From Lachnospiraceae bacterium (lineage in GTDB: Bacteria > Bacillota > Clostridia > Lachnospirales > Lachnospiraceae), in contig JAETRD010000011.1 of NCBI GenBank assembly GCA_021770345.1, forward strand, positions 62,001 through 126,000: a DNA stretch of 64,000 nt, written 5' to 3'. Positions 8,946-17,263 of the stretch are shown one piece after another. The notes under the pieces were generated by a model that was not told the origin of the DNA, searched no databases, and was given only the letters and a program-made list of their open reading frames with translations. Both the position numbers and the translations under genes were made by a program. The stretch's first letter is position 1. Each line of letters begins with the position of its first letter.

Positions 8946-9337
8946 TCCCCATCCTCCGTCTCGGTCTCTGTTTCCGGCACCGCAGCCAGTTCCGCCATCA
9001 TCTCTTTTGACGTCATCGAGGTGTTGAGCGTGTAGGCGCCCGGCAAAAGCTTGCCGGAGTACGCCGACAGCTTCAGCTGCGCAAAGAACAGCGCCTTATC
9101 CCGGATGAGCCCTTTCTCTTCCAGCATCCCGCCGATGTCCATCTCCGACATATCCGCCGTAACCTGTACATCCACGTCTCTTCCGGGCGCTATGGCGATC
9201 GGTTCCTCCGTAAACACGCGGTACCCGAAGTCGTAGCAGAAACTGCCCAGCCTCACGAGTCCCAGAACCACCAGCAGAAGCACCAATATGGAAAAACTGA
9301 TACTGACAAATTTGTAAATAATTTTGTTTAGCTTCAT
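8942..9337 (-). CDS. Short MltG-like membrane protein (LysM-like part only)
   Basis: A 131-residue protein with one N-terminal transmembrane helix (about 10-32) and an extracellular domain resembling the N-terminal LysM-like subdomain of the endolytic transglycosylase MltG/YceG (MDIGGMLEEKGLIRD, then GKLLPGAYTLNTSMTSKEMM). Full MltG proteins exceed 300 residues and carry a catalytic Glu in the C-terminal domain, which is entirely absent. The tail is acidic (ETETETEDGE). The position upstream of trmR and the U32 gene matches the yrrL-yrrM-yrrN/O order of B. subtilis. It may bind peptidoglycan or act as a regulator, but it should not be a transglycosylase by itself. Confidence 0.78.
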   Translation of the reverse strand: MKLNKIIYKFVSISFSILVLLLVVLGLVRLGSFCYDFGYRVFTEEPIAIAPGRDVDVQVTADMSEMDIGGMLEEKGLIRDKALFFAQLKLSAYSGKLLPGAYTLNTSMTSKEMMAELAAVPETETETEDGE

Positions 9338-9344
9338 GGTATTT

Positions 9345-11009
9345 TTACACTTCCATAATAATCGGCATAATCATCGGACGTCTCTTGGTCTCTTTCCATA
9401 CAAACTCACTCAGAGAATCCTTTATCTCACTCTTAATCTTACCCCAGTCAGTGATGCCTTTATCCATGCAGTACATCATCCGCGCATCCAGAAGGTGCTT
9501 TGCCTCCTCCATCAGGCTCTCGGAACCTCTGACATAGACAAACCCGCGGGACACGATATCCGGCCCTGCCAGAAGCTGTCCCGAACCGCCCTCCAGCGTC
9601 ATCACGACAATGATAATCCCGTCCTCGGCCAGATGCTGCCGGTCTCTTAAAACGATATTGCCGACGTCGCCGACGCCCAGTCCGTCCACCATGATCGCAC
9701 CGGTGTGAACCTTTCCGGTCACCTTTGCGCTCTCCCCGTCAAGCTCTAAGACATCGCCGGAAGACAGCAGGAAAATATTGTTCTTGTTAATTCCAAGCTC
9801 CTCGGCAACCCGTGCCTGCGCCGTCAGATGGCGGTACTCGCCGTGCACGGGAATCGCATATTTCGGCCGCACCAGCGAGTAGATCAGCTTGATCTCCTCC
9901 TGGCAGGCATGTCCCGACACATGCACATCCTCAAAGATGACATGCGCGCCCTTCATCGACAGCTCATTGATAATCCCGGAAACGGCCTTCTCATTTCCCG
10001 GAATCGGCTTGGAACTTAAGACGATCGTATCCGTCGGCTTGATGCTGACCTTCCGGTGCATGCCGTTTGCCATGCGGGACAGAGCGGCCATCGCCTCCCC
10101 CTGGCTTCCGGTCGTGATGAGCACGGTCTGCTCGTCTTTATAATTCTTGAGTTCCTCGATGTCGATCAGCGTCTTATCCGGGATATTGATATAGCCGAGC
10201 TCCGAGGCGATGCCGATGATGTTGACCATGCTCCGCCCCTCGACGACGACTTTCCTCTTATATTTATATGCCGTGTTGATAATCTGCTGCACGCGGTCGA
10301 CATTCGAGGCAAATGTCGCGATGATAATCCGGCGGTTTTTGTGTTCCGCAAAAATCTCGTCAAACGTCTTGCCGACGGTCTTCTCCGACATCGTAAATCC
10401 GGGCCGCTCCGCGTTGGTGCTGTCACACATCAGCGCCAGGACTCCCTTCTTCCCGATCTCGCCGAAGCGCTGCAGGTCGATCGCATCCCCGAATACCGGC
10501 GTGTAATCCACCTTAAAATCCCCCGTGTGCACGACAGTGCCGGCAGGCGAATAAATCGCGAGCGCCGCCGCATCCTGAATGCTGTGGTTTGTCTTGATAA
10601 ATTCTACCCGAAAACAGCCCAGATTGATGTGCTGTCCGTGCTTTACGACTTTGCGCTTTACCTTTGTGAGCATATTGTGCTCGCGCAGCTTGTGCTCGAT
10701 AATCCCGTTCGTCAGTTTCGTGGAATAAATCGGGACATTGATTTCCCGGAGCACATACGGGATCGCTCCGATATGATCCTCGTGTCCGTGTGTGATAAAA
10801 AATCCCTTTACTTTATCAATATTATCTTTCAGATAGGAGATATCGGGAATCACAAGATCGATTCCGTACATATCATCCTCCGGAAAAGACAGACCGCAGT
10901 CCACCACAATAATACTGTCTTCGTATTCAAAGGCAGTAATGTTCATACCAATCTGCTCTAATCCTCCCAGCGGGATGATTTTGAGCTTTGAAGTTTTTTC
11001 TTTTTTCAA
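9345..11009 (-). CDS. rnj: Ribonuclease J
   Basis: A 554-residue metallo-beta-lactamase/beta-CASP ribonuclease with 5'-exonuclease and endonuclease activity on mRNA and rRNA precursors. The zinc site HGHEDH is intact (FITHGHEDHIG), followed by the HTGDFKVDYTP and beta-CASP segments (FASNVDRVQQII) and the C-terminal SRGFVYVRGSE. The best start is TTG at 11009, seven bases after a perfect GGAGG. The ATG at 11072 would overlap the preceding gene and has no ribosome-binding site. Family length fits the TTG start. It is part of the ireB-ruvX-DUF1292-rnj run. Confidence 0.95.
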   Translation of the reverse strand: MKKEKTSKLKIIPLGGLEQIGMNITAFEYEDSIIVVDCGLSFPEDDMYGIDLVIPDISYLKDNIDKVKGFFITHGHEDHIGAIPYVLREINVPIYSTKLTNGIIEHKLREHNMLTKVKRKVVKHGQHINLGCFRVEFIKTNHSIQDAAALAIYSPAGTVVHTGDFKVDYTPVFGDAIDLQRFGEIGKKGVLALMCDSTNAERPGFTMSEKTVGKTFDEIFAEHKNRRIIIATFASNVDRVQQIINTAYKYKRKVVVEGRSMVNIIGIASELGYINIPDKTLIDIEELKNYKDEQTVLITTGSQGEAMAALSRMANGMHRKVSIKPTDTIVLSSKPIPGNEKAVSGIINELSMKGAHVIFEDVHVSGHACQEEIKLIYSLVRPKYAIPVHGEYRHLTAQARVAEELGINKNNIFLLSSGDVLELDGESAKVTGKVHTGAIMVDGLGVGDVGNIVLRDRQHLAEDGIIIVVMTLEGGSGQLLAGPDIVSRGFVYVRGSESLMEEAKHLLDARMMYCMDKGITDWGKIKSEIKDSLSEFVWKETKRRPMIMPIIMEV

Positions 11010-11049
11010 AATATTACCTCCGTTAATTCTTTTCGTATCAATACTCGTA

Positions 11050-11307
11050 TCAATATTCGATATCCGCATCATCGATTAATTCCGCAAATACTTTGCCGAC
11101 CGCCCGAAGCTGTGCATCGTCCTCCACCATCTCGTACACGATGTCTTCTCCGTCGGCCCGCATTTCCTTTAAAATATATGCGTCACAATCTTCGTCTTCC
11201 TTTTCCGTCACAAAAAGGTACTTCGCTCCGTTTATCTGTGTTTCTTCCACCACAAAAAATTCAATCTCCTCTTTTGTTTCGGGATCGATAAAGGTGATCT
11301 TTTCCAT
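11050..11307 (-). CDS. DUF1292 domain protein (YrzB-like)
   Basis: An 85-residue acidic protein with the DUF1292 pattern: ITFIDPETKEEIEFFVVEET, then YLFVTEKEDED-DAYILKE, and a C-terminal helix. Such proteins are nearly always found between ruvX (yrrK) and downstream genes in Firmicutes, exactly as here, but their role is unknown. It is separated from ruvX by three bases, so it is in the same operon. The gene is too short for further inference. Confidence 0.9.
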   Translation of the reverse strand: MEKITFIDPETKEEIEFFVVEETQINGAKYLFVTEKEDEDCDAYILKEMRADGEDIVYEMVEDDAQLRAVGKVFAELIDDADIEY

Positions 11308-11310
11308 ATG

Positions 11311-11739
11311 CTATTCCTTTCTTCCAAGGAAATCCAGATAGCCCTGCAAAATAAATACCGCCGCGATTTCGTCCACATATTCTTTCCGGTCTTCTCTGCG
11401 GATTCCCGTCTCCTTCATCAGCCGGTCCGCGGCGACAGTTGTAAGCCGTTCATCCCACAAAACAACCGTAAGCCCGGTCCGACGCTCTAACATTTCCTGA
11501 AACTCTTTCGTCTTCTCGCAACGCTCTCCCTCGGTATTATTCATATTCTTAGGATACCCAAGCACAATACGTTCCACTCCGTATTCCGCAATAATCTCCT
11601 CGATTCTGGCCAATGACCGACGCAGTTTATTCGGAGACTGACGTCTGATAATCTCCAGTCCCTGCGCAGTTAATAAGAGCTCATCACTGACCGCCACACC
11701 GACCGTCTTTGAGCCGAAATCCAATCCCAATATCCGCAT
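11311..11739 (-). CDS. ruvX: Holliday junction resolvase-like RuvX (YqgF)
   Basis: A 142-residue RNase H-fold protein. The first strand ([17 protein letters not shown]) holds the metal-binding Asp, the middle has the [13 protein letters not shown] loop, and the C terminus carries DERLTT and [12 protein letters not shown] with the remaining acidic residues. YqgF proteins act in 16S rRNA 5'-end maturation or as putative junction resolvases. The start at 11739 is preferred over one 16 codons upstream because of family length; its SD (AAGG) is weak. It stands in the conserved ireB-ruvX-DUF1292 order. Confidence 0.93.
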   Translation of the reverse strand: MRILGLDFGSKTVGVAVSDELLLTAQGLEIIRRQSPNKLRRSLARIEEIIAEYGVERIVLGYPKNMNNTEGERCEKTKEFQEMLERRTGLTVVLWDERLTTVAADRLMKETGIRREDRKEYVDEIAAVFILQGYLDFLGRKE

Positions 11740-11828
11740 CACACAACCTTGCCTTTCCGCCTCTGCAATTCCTGGGCCGAAACGCACAAAGCTGCACGCA
11801 AAAATCTCCGGGCCGCAGATTCTTGCGC

Positions 11829-12092
11829 TTACTCCCAGTTATTATTTCTGATATACGCCCTTAAAACCTCTTCCACTAACTCGTCACGTTCTACCTTCAT
11901 GATCAGGCTTCTTGCATTATTATGGCTGGTGATGTACGTCGGATCACCGGACATAATATATCCAACAATCTGATTGACCGGATTATAGCCTTTCTCGCGC
12001 AGCGCCTTGTACACGATCGTAAGCACGTCGCTGACCGCAAGCTCCGGCCCTTTCTCCACTCTGAAATATTGTGTGTTATTCATATTCTGCAT
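11829..12092 (-). CDS. IreB family regulatory phosphoprotein (DUF965)
   Basis: An 87-residue protein with the highly conserved DUF965/IreB core ([20 protein letters not shown], then SHNNARSLI). In Enterococcus faecalis IreB is phosphorylated by the PASTA kinase IreK on N-terminal threonines and restrains cephalosporin resistance. A Thr at residue 7 of this start precedes the domain. Two starts are possible: GTG at 12101, only two bases after AAGG, or ATG at 12092 at a more usual spacing; the latter is used. A promoter candidate lies 77 bases upstream at the end of mtaB. Confidence 0.92.
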   Translation of the reverse strand: MQNMNNTQYFRVEKGPELAVSDVLTIVYKALREKGYNPVNQIVGYIMSGDPTYITSHNNARSLIMKVERDELVEEVLRAYIRNNNWE

Positions 12093-12168
12093 ATTTGTCA
12101 CGCCCTTATAAACTGCAAGACAACAGGTGCCCGCGGGTCACTCTTATGTCAAAAGCATTGCTGTTCTC

Positions 12169-12197
12169 ATTTTAATATAGTTTGTCCTAAAATTCAA
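12169..12197 (-). promoter_or_regulatory. Putative sigma-A promoter before ireB
   Basis: On the - strand TTGAAT (12197-12192) and TAAAAT (12174-12169) are 17 bases apart. The -35 overlaps the last codons of mtaB. It would drive ireB-ruvX-DUF1292-rnj and the genes beyond. Confidence 0.5.
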
Positions 12198-13509
12198 CCA
12201 AAAGATAGATATCCCCGGTCAAACATTTCTCTACCCTGCCGGTCACAAACTGATTGGGAGCGTTTTTGCCCGCTTTCACCGCCACTTTCACATAGGTTTC
12301 GGTATAGCCGGTCAGATAGCGTTCTCCCGCAAATTCAAACGGCTCCTCGAGCAGCGCCGTCACCTGCGCCCCGAGGTAATCCTCCCGAAATTCCCGCGAC
12401 ATCTTCTGTGCGAGCGCGAGCAGCCGGCCGCTCCGCTCCTTTTTCACCTGCTCTGTCACCTGGCCTTCCATCGCAGCGGCCTTTGTGCCTTCGCGCCGCG
12501 AATACGGGAAAATGTGCATCTCGTAAAAACGAATCCGCTCCAGATACCGCTCCGTCGCCGCAAATTCCTCCCCGGTCTCCCCCGGAAATCCCACGATCAC
12601 GTCGGTCGTAATCGCAGGGTGCTCATAATAGCGGCGCAGAAGTCTGCAGCTTTCCTCATACTCCGCCGTGTCGTAGCGCCGGTTCATCCGGACAAGCACA
12701 CTGTCACAGCCGCTCTGCAAAGACAGATGAAAATGCGCGCAGACCTTCGAAAGCCCGGCAAGCCGCCGGACAAATTCCTCCGTGACAATGCGCGGTTCAA
12801 GACTTCCGAGCCGGATGCGCGCAATGCCCTCCACCTCATGCACCCGCTCAATCAAATACAGCAGATCATCCCCGCAGTCCACGCCGTACGAGCTTAAGTG
12901 AATGCCGGTGAGTACGACCTCCCGGTATCCGTTTTCGGCAAGTCTTCGTATCTCCGCGATGACCTCCTCCGCCGCACGGCTTCTGACCCTTCCTCTTGCA
13001 AACGGGATGATACAGTAACTGCAGAACTGGTTACATCCATCCTGCACCTTGATAAAAGCCCTTGTGTGCTCCGCCGTCTTTGACAGCGCAAGCGCCTCAT
13101 ACGCCTGCCTTCCGCGGTTGATATCACAGACTTTCGCCATCTTTTGATGCGCGTCGCGCTGCTTTTTTTCATATTCCGCGATCAGTCCGGCAAGCTCATG
13201 CTTGTGGTTGTTCCCTATGACAATATCAATCGCATCATCCGCAAGCGCCTGTTTCTCCTTTGTCTGCACATAACAGCCTGCCGCGACGACAATGGCATCG
13301 GGGTTCCGCTTCTTCGCCCGGTGCAGCATCTGCCGCGATTTGCGGTCCGCGATATTGGTCACGGAACAGGTATTGATCACATAGACGTCCGCGCATTCCT
13401 CAAAAGGGACAATCTCGTACCCCGCCTCCGCGAGCAGCTGCTGCATCGCCTCCGTCTCATATGCGTTTACTTTACAGCCCAGATTGTGCAACGCTGCTCT
13501 TTTTTTCAT
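12187..13509 (-). CDS. mtaB: tRNA ms2t6A37 methylthiotransferase MtaB
   Basis: A 440-residue radical-SAM enzyme that converts t6A37 to ms2t6A37 in tRNAs. It has the UPF0004 N-terminal domain with three cysteines (HNLGCKVN, NTCSVT, AAGCYV), the radical-SAM cluster motif CNQFCSYC and a C-terminal TRAM domain (LTGYTETYVKV to GDIYLLVEF). The LGCKVN opening separates MtaB from MiaB and RimO. The start at 13509 gives family length; the frame is open for 16 more codons without an SD. The gene is divergent from the HPr-like gene. Confidence 0.95.
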   Translation of the reverse strand: MKKRAALHNLGCKVNAYETEAMQQLLAEAGYEIVPFEECADVYVINTCSVTNIADRKSRQMLHRAKKRNPDAIVVAAGCYVQTKEKQALADDAIDIVIGNNHKHELAGLIAEYEKKQRDAHQKMAKVCDINRGRQAYEALALSKTAEHTRAFIKVQDGCNQFCSYCIIPFARGRVRSRAAEEVIAEIRRLAENGYREVVLTGIHLSSYGVDCGDDLLYLIERVHEVEGIARIRLGSLEPRIVTEEFVRRLAGLSKVCAHFHLSLQSGCDSVLVRMNRRYDTAEYEESCRLLRRYYEHPAITTDVIVGFPGETGEEFAATERYLERIRFYEMHIFPYSRREGTKAAAMEGQVTEQVKKERSGRLLALAQKMSREFREDYLGAQVTALLEEPFEFAGERYLTGYTETYVKVAVKAGKNAPNQFVTGRVEKCLTGDIYLLVEF

Positions 13510-13544
13510 ACTCACTCGTTTCTCCGTTTCCCTTGCTTTTGTTG

Positions 13545-13573
13545 TTGACTTTTCCATGAAAAACCATTACTAT
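13545..13573 (+). promoter_or_regulatory. Putative promoter of the HPr-like gene
   Basis: TTGACT (13545-13550) and TACTAT (13568-13573) are separated by 17 bases and lie 46 bases before the start codon. Confidence 0.6.
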
Positions 13574-13619
13574 AAAGCTGTATAAAATAGTTAGTCTATT
13601 TCAAGGAGGTTGTTTCATC

Positions 13620-13850
13620 ATGAAAACAGTACAGATTTCTTTAAACTCCATCGACAAAGTAAAATCCTTCGTAAACGCAATCACGCAGTACGAATTCGAC
13701 TTTGATCTGATTTCCGGAAGATATGTGATTGATGCGAAATCCATCATGGGTATTTTCAGCTTAGATTTATCCAAGCCCATCGACCTTGCTATCCATGCAG
13801 AGGGCAACACCGATGAGATCATGGAGACCTTAAAGCCGTACTTAATCTAA
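13620..13850 (+). CDS. HPr-like protein lacking the catalytic histidine
   Basis: A 76-residue HPr-fold protein. The regulatory loop is clearly that of HPr (DAKSIMGIFSLDLSKPI, with Ser41 at the HPr Ser46 position). The N-terminal GLHARPA motif that carries the phosphoacceptor His15 is absent, replaced by ISLNSIDKVKSFVNAI. It therefore cannot work as a PTS phosphocarrier but could be phosphorylated on Ser and act like B. subtilis Crh. A perfect AAGGAGG precedes the start and a strong terminator follows, so it is a single-gene unit with its own promoter. Confidence 0.9.
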   Translation: MKTVQISLNSIDKVKSFVNAITQYEFDFDLISGRYVIDAKSIMGIFSLDLSKPIDLAIHAEGNTDEIMETLKPYLI

Positions 13851-13882
13851 TCTATGCCACAGCAGACAGCGTAACGCTCAGG

Positions 13883-13914
13883 AAGAACAGGAGAATTTCC
13901 CCTGTTCTTTTTTC
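13883..13914 (+). terminator. Terminator of the HPr-like gene
   Basis: A 9-bp perfect stem (AAGAACAGG at 13883-13891, CCTGTTCTT at 13901-13909) followed by a run of T, 32 bases after the stop. Confidence 0.85.
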
Positions 13915-13933
13915 GTTTACCGAATCATGGGCT

Positions 13934-14056
13934 GCATTCTCGCAATCGTCGCCGCCGGGCGACGATTTTTCGTTTGCCGAATCATGCAGCAACGCAAATT
14001 TCTTCCATGAGAATGCGAAGCATTCTCGCAATCGTCGCCGCCGGGCGACGATTTTT
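13934..14056 (+). repeat. Two identical 37-bp terminator-like repeats
   Basis: Copies at 13934-13970 and 14020-14056 are identical. Each begins GCATTCTCGCAATCGTCG and contains a hairpin formed by AATCGTCGCC and GGGCGACGATT, then TTTTT. A separate short hairpin (GAGAATGC / GCATTCTC) lies just before the second copy, and a CCGAATCATG segment also occurs twice nearby. The T run is on the + strand, and the last copy overlaps the thiI stop codon on the - strand. It looks like duplicated terminator DNA. Confidence 0.8.
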
Positions 14057-15239
14057 AGTCCGCCTCAACACGGATCACCTCCGCCGTCTCAATCGCCGTC
14101 CGCATCAGTTCCTCTATCTTTTCCGCAAGTTTCCGCTCGTCGTTATGAATGACGTTGAGGCTCGGCTTTGTCACCGGATGCTTTGCCACGAAGATCGTAC
14201 AGCAGTCCTCGTAAGGAAGAATCGATGTCTCATAGGCGCCGATGCGCTCGGAAATCTCCACAATCTCCTGCTTGTCAAACCCGATTAGCGGGCGGTAGAC
14301 CGGCATCGTGCAGACCTCGTTTGTCGCCGCAAGCGACTGCATCGTCTGACTCGCCACCTGCCCGATGCTCTCACCGGTAATCAGCCCGAGACATTTGCTT
14401 TCTCTTGCAAAATGCTCCGCCAGCTTCATCATATAGCGGCGCATGATAATCGTGAGTTCCTCGTGCGGGCACTGTTCATAGATATAGAGCTGGATATCCG
14501 TAAAATTCACCACATGCAGATGAATCGGCCCCGCATACTTCGCCACGATTTTTGCAAGATCCACCACCTTCTGCTTCGCGCGCTCCGACGTGTAGGGCGG
14601 CGCGTGGAAGTAAGTCGCGTCGATGGAGACGCCGCGCTTTGCGATCATATAACCCGCGACCGGGCTGTCGATGCCGCCCGACAACAGCAGCATCCCCCTC
14701 CCGTTCGTCCCCACGGGCATCCCGCCGGGGCCGGGAATCACAACCGAATAAATATTAATCTGACTGCGGATCTCAACATGGATCACAATTTCCGGATTGT
14801 GCACGTCCACCGAGCATTCCGGAAATGCCGCAAGAATCCGCTCTCCGAGCGCCGCGTTAATCTCCATCGAGTCGAGCGGATAATTTTTCCGCGCACGTCT
14901 CGCATTGACCTTAAACGTAAACCGCTTATCCGGATATGCCTCTCCGATATGGGCGATCACCTCCCCCGCGAGCGCGTCAAAACCCTTGTCCTCCACCTGA
15001 ATCAGCGGGCAGATTCCCACGATTCCAAAGACGCATCTCATCGCCGCGATCGCCTCGTCAAAATCGCAGTCTCCCTCCATATCCACATAGATGCGCCCCT
15101 GTTCCTTGCGCACACGAAATGTGCCCTCCGCCTTTTTGAGCGCCCTGCTGATCTGACTGACCAACGCATCCTCAAACAGATAGCGGTTCTTCCCCTTAAT
15201 CGCAATCTCCGCATATTTAATCAAAAATGATTTGTACAT
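14055..15239 (-). CDS. thiI: tRNA 4-thiouridine sulfurtransferase ThiI
   Basis: A 394-residue enzyme that makes 4-thiouridine at position 8 of tRNA and may also supply sulfur for thiamine synthesis. It has an N-terminal ferredoxin-like domain, a THUMP domain (AAMRCVFGIVGICPL region), then the PP-loop ATP pyrophosphatase motif LLLSGGIDSPVAGY and the downstream CLGLITGESIGQVASQT. There is no rhodanese domain at the C terminus, as in most Firmicutes. The cysteine desulfurase gene lies 40 bases upstream and is the obvious sulfur donor. Start at 15239 has AGAGG upstream. Confidence 0.96.
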   Translation of the reverse strand: MYKSFLIKYAEIAIKGKNRYLFEDALVSQISRALKKAEGTFRVRKEQGRIYVDMEGDCDFDEAIAAMRCVFGIVGICPLIQVEDKGFDALAGEVIAHIGEAYPDKRFTFKVNARRARKNYPLDSMEINAALGERILAAFPECSVDVHNPEIVIHVEIRSQINIYSVVIPGPGGMPVGTNGRGMLLLSGGIDSPVAGYMIAKRGVSIDATYFHAPPYTSERAKQKVVDLAKIVAKYAGPIHLHVVNFTDIQLYIYEQCPHEELTIIMRRYMMKLAEHFARESKCLGLITGESIGQVASQTMQSLAATNEVCTMPVYRPLIGFDKQEIVEISERIGAYETSILPYEDCCTIFVAKHPVTKPSLNVIHNDERKLAEKIEELMRTAIETAEVIRVEAD

Positions 15240-15279
15240 CGCAATCCTCTCTCACTGATTTACATGTCGAAACTTCACA

Positions 15280-16434
15280 CTATTTCCTGGTAAATTTCCG
15301 GCGGAACGGTATGATTTCCGCGAATTTTTCGACGGCGTAATCCGCCTCCTCCTCCGTCGTGTGCACCGAAAAACTTACGCGGATTGTAGATTCTGCCAGA
15401 TGCTTTGGCAGCCCGATCGCCAAAAGCGTGCGGCTTGGCGCAGGCTTGTTGGAGGAGCACGCGCTGCCCGCCGACACATAGATTCCGTGCTCTTCTAACG
15501 AGTGAAGCATCACCTCGGCACGCACGCCCTCGATGCTGATGCTGACAATCTGCGGTGCACTGTCCGCTCCGGTTTTCCCGTTGACCGTCACGCCCTCAAT
15601 CCGCGTCACGCCTTCGACGAAACGCCGTTTTACCGCATACAGGCGCGCGATTTTGTCCTCGAAATCCTCATAGGCTTCCGCACACGCCTCGCCGAGCGCC
15701 GCCACGCCCGGGACATTCTCCGTCCCCGAGCGCATTCCCTTCTGGTGGCCGCCCCCGTATAGCAGAGGCTTTACTTTGACCCTATCCCGAATGTAGAGAA
15801 AGCCCACGCCTTTGGGCCCGTGGATTTTGTGCCCGCTGACGGAGAGCAGATCGATTCCCGCCTTCTTCGGATAAATGCGGTATTTGCCGTAAGCCTGAAT
15901 CGCATCCACATGAAAAAGCACATCCGGATTCTTTTCATGAATCACCCGGGCCGCCTCCTCGATGGGCTCTCTGGCCCCGATTTCGTTGTTGACCATCATG
16001 ACGGATACGAGAATCGTGTCGTCCCGCACCGCATCCCGCAGCTCATCCAAAGAAATCAGACCGTCCGCATCCACCGGAAGATATGTGATCGCAAAGCCAA
16101 GCTCCGCGAGATAATCGGCGGCCGCCCAAACCGATGCGTGCTCGACTGCGGTCGTCACAATGTGCCGTCCACGCCTCTGATTCGCAAGCGCCGTCCCGAT
16201 CAGCGCCATATTGTTTGACTCCGTCCCGCCAGAGGTAAAGACAAGCTCTTTCTCCTCCACTTTCAGCGTCTTTGCAATCTTTTTCCGTGCGTCCCGAATA
16301 TAATCTTCGGCCGCTTTTCCCATATTGTGCAGGGAGGATGGGTTCCCATAATCCGCGGTCAGCGCCCTTCCCATAATCTCCTTTGCGCGCTCGCCGCAGC
16401 GAGTCGTCGCCGAGTTATCCAAATATACTTCCAT
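15280..16434 (-). CDS. Cysteine desulfurase (NifS/IscS family)
   Basis: A 384-residue PLP enzyme that takes sulfur from cysteine as a protein persulfide. The PLP lysine is in SVSGHKIHGPKG, the phosphate-binding region in FTSGGTESNN, the His in TTAVEHASV, and the persulfide Cys in the SAGSACSSNKPAPS loop. The order desulfurase-thiI in one operon (40-base gap) indicates that it feeds 4-thiouridine formation, as NifZ does in B. subtilis, rather than being the main Fe-S cluster enzyme. Start at 16434 begins directly with MEVYLDNSATT as usual. Confidence 0.95.
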   Translation of the reverse strand: MEVYLDNSATTRCGERAKEIMGRALTADYGNPSSLHNMGKAAEDYIRDARKKIAKTLKVEEKELVFTSGGTESNNMALIGTALANQRRGRHIVTTAVEHASVWAAADYLAELGFAITYLPVDADGLISLDELRDAVRDDTILVSVMMVNNEIGAREPIEEAARVIHEKNPDVLFHVDAIQAYGKYRIYPKKAGIDLLSVSGHKIHGPKGVGFLYIRDRVKVKPLLYGGGHQKGMRSGTENVPGVAALGEACAEAYEDFEDKIARLYAVKRRFVEGVTRIEGVTVNGKTGADSAPQIVSISIEGVRAEVMLHSLEEHGIYVSAGSACSSNKPAPSRTLLAIGLPKHLAESTIRVSFSVHTTEEEADYAVEKFAEIIPFRRKFTRK

Positions 16435-16494
16435 TCCTATATTCTCTCCATTCCGGAAACACCGCAGACAGCCGGCAAAAATAACCTGTCAGGC

Positions 16495-17253
16495 TTACCT
16501 TTCGCACCCGTCCCCGGCAAAACTCTCGATCTGATACATCAGCACGGACAATATCGCAAGTCCGGCTGTCTCCGTGCGCAGAATCCGGCTTCCGAGAGAA
16601 ATCATATGCATCCCCGCCTCTTTTGCAAGCGCAATCTCTGACGCGTCAAAGCCTCCCTCGGGACCGATCAAAACCGCGATGCTCTGTCCCGGGCGCACGG
16701 ATTCCATAAGTGCGCGCGTACCCGCCATTCCGTGCTCGTTCTCGTAGCAGACAAGCCCGATATCGAACCTGGCGGCCGCCTCCACGGCCTCTTTCAAACT
16801 AATCAGGCCGCCGACCGCAGGAATCATGCTGCGCTTTGCCTGCTTGGCCGCACTCTCCGCAATGCTCTGCCAGCGCGCCCGCTTCCCCTGCGCCTTCTTC
16901 GCGTCCAGCTTTGCCACACAGTTTTTCATGGCCACCGGGACGATCTCCGCCGCTCCGAGTTCCACGGCCTTTTGTATGATAAGCTCGAGCTTGTCCGACT
17001 TAGGAAGTCCCTGAAACAGCACGATGCGGCACGGAAGCTCGGTTCCCTGCGCCTCCCCTGCAATCCCTGCCAAAACGCCGGCCTCATTAAACTCCGCAAT
17101 GCGGCACAGATAATTTTTCCCCGAAGACGTGCTGACGCGTATCTGCTCCCCCGGCTTCATGCGCAGCACGTTTTTGATATGATTGACGTCCGCTCCGGTG
17201 ATGAGAATCCGCTCCGCAAAAACGGCGTCCTCCTCCACAAAAAACTGATACAT
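16495..17253 (-). CDS. rsmE: 16S rRNA (uracil1498-N3)-methyltransferase
   Basis: A 252-residue SPOUT-class methyltransferase. The N-terminal PUA-like part has the HIKNVLRMKPGEQI segment. The C-terminal knotted SAM-binding domain has VLIGPEGGFDASEI and LGSRILRTETAGLAIL, both signature elements of RsmE. It methylates U1498 of 16S rRNA in the decoding centre. The gene follows prmA with a 10-base gap, the common arrangement in Firmicutes, and is likely cotranscribed with it. Confidence 0.96.
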   Translation of the reverse strand: MYQFFVEEDAVFAERILITGADVNHIKNVLRMKPGEQIRVSTSSGKNYLCRIAEFNEAGVLAGIAGEAQGTELPCRIVLFQGLPKSDKLELIIQKAVELGAAEIVPVAMKNCVAKLDAKKAQGKRARWQSIAESAAKQAKRSMIPAVGGLISLKEAVEAAARFDIGLVCYENEHGMAGTRALMESVRPGQSIAVLIGPEGGFDASEIALAKEAGMHMISLGSRILRTETAGLAILSVLMYQIESFAGDGCER

Positions 17254-17263
17254 GACTGCTCCT

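Noticed and set aside
13934-14056. CRISPR array
   Set aside because: Only two copies, each forming a terminator-like hairpin with a T run, and no cas genes.
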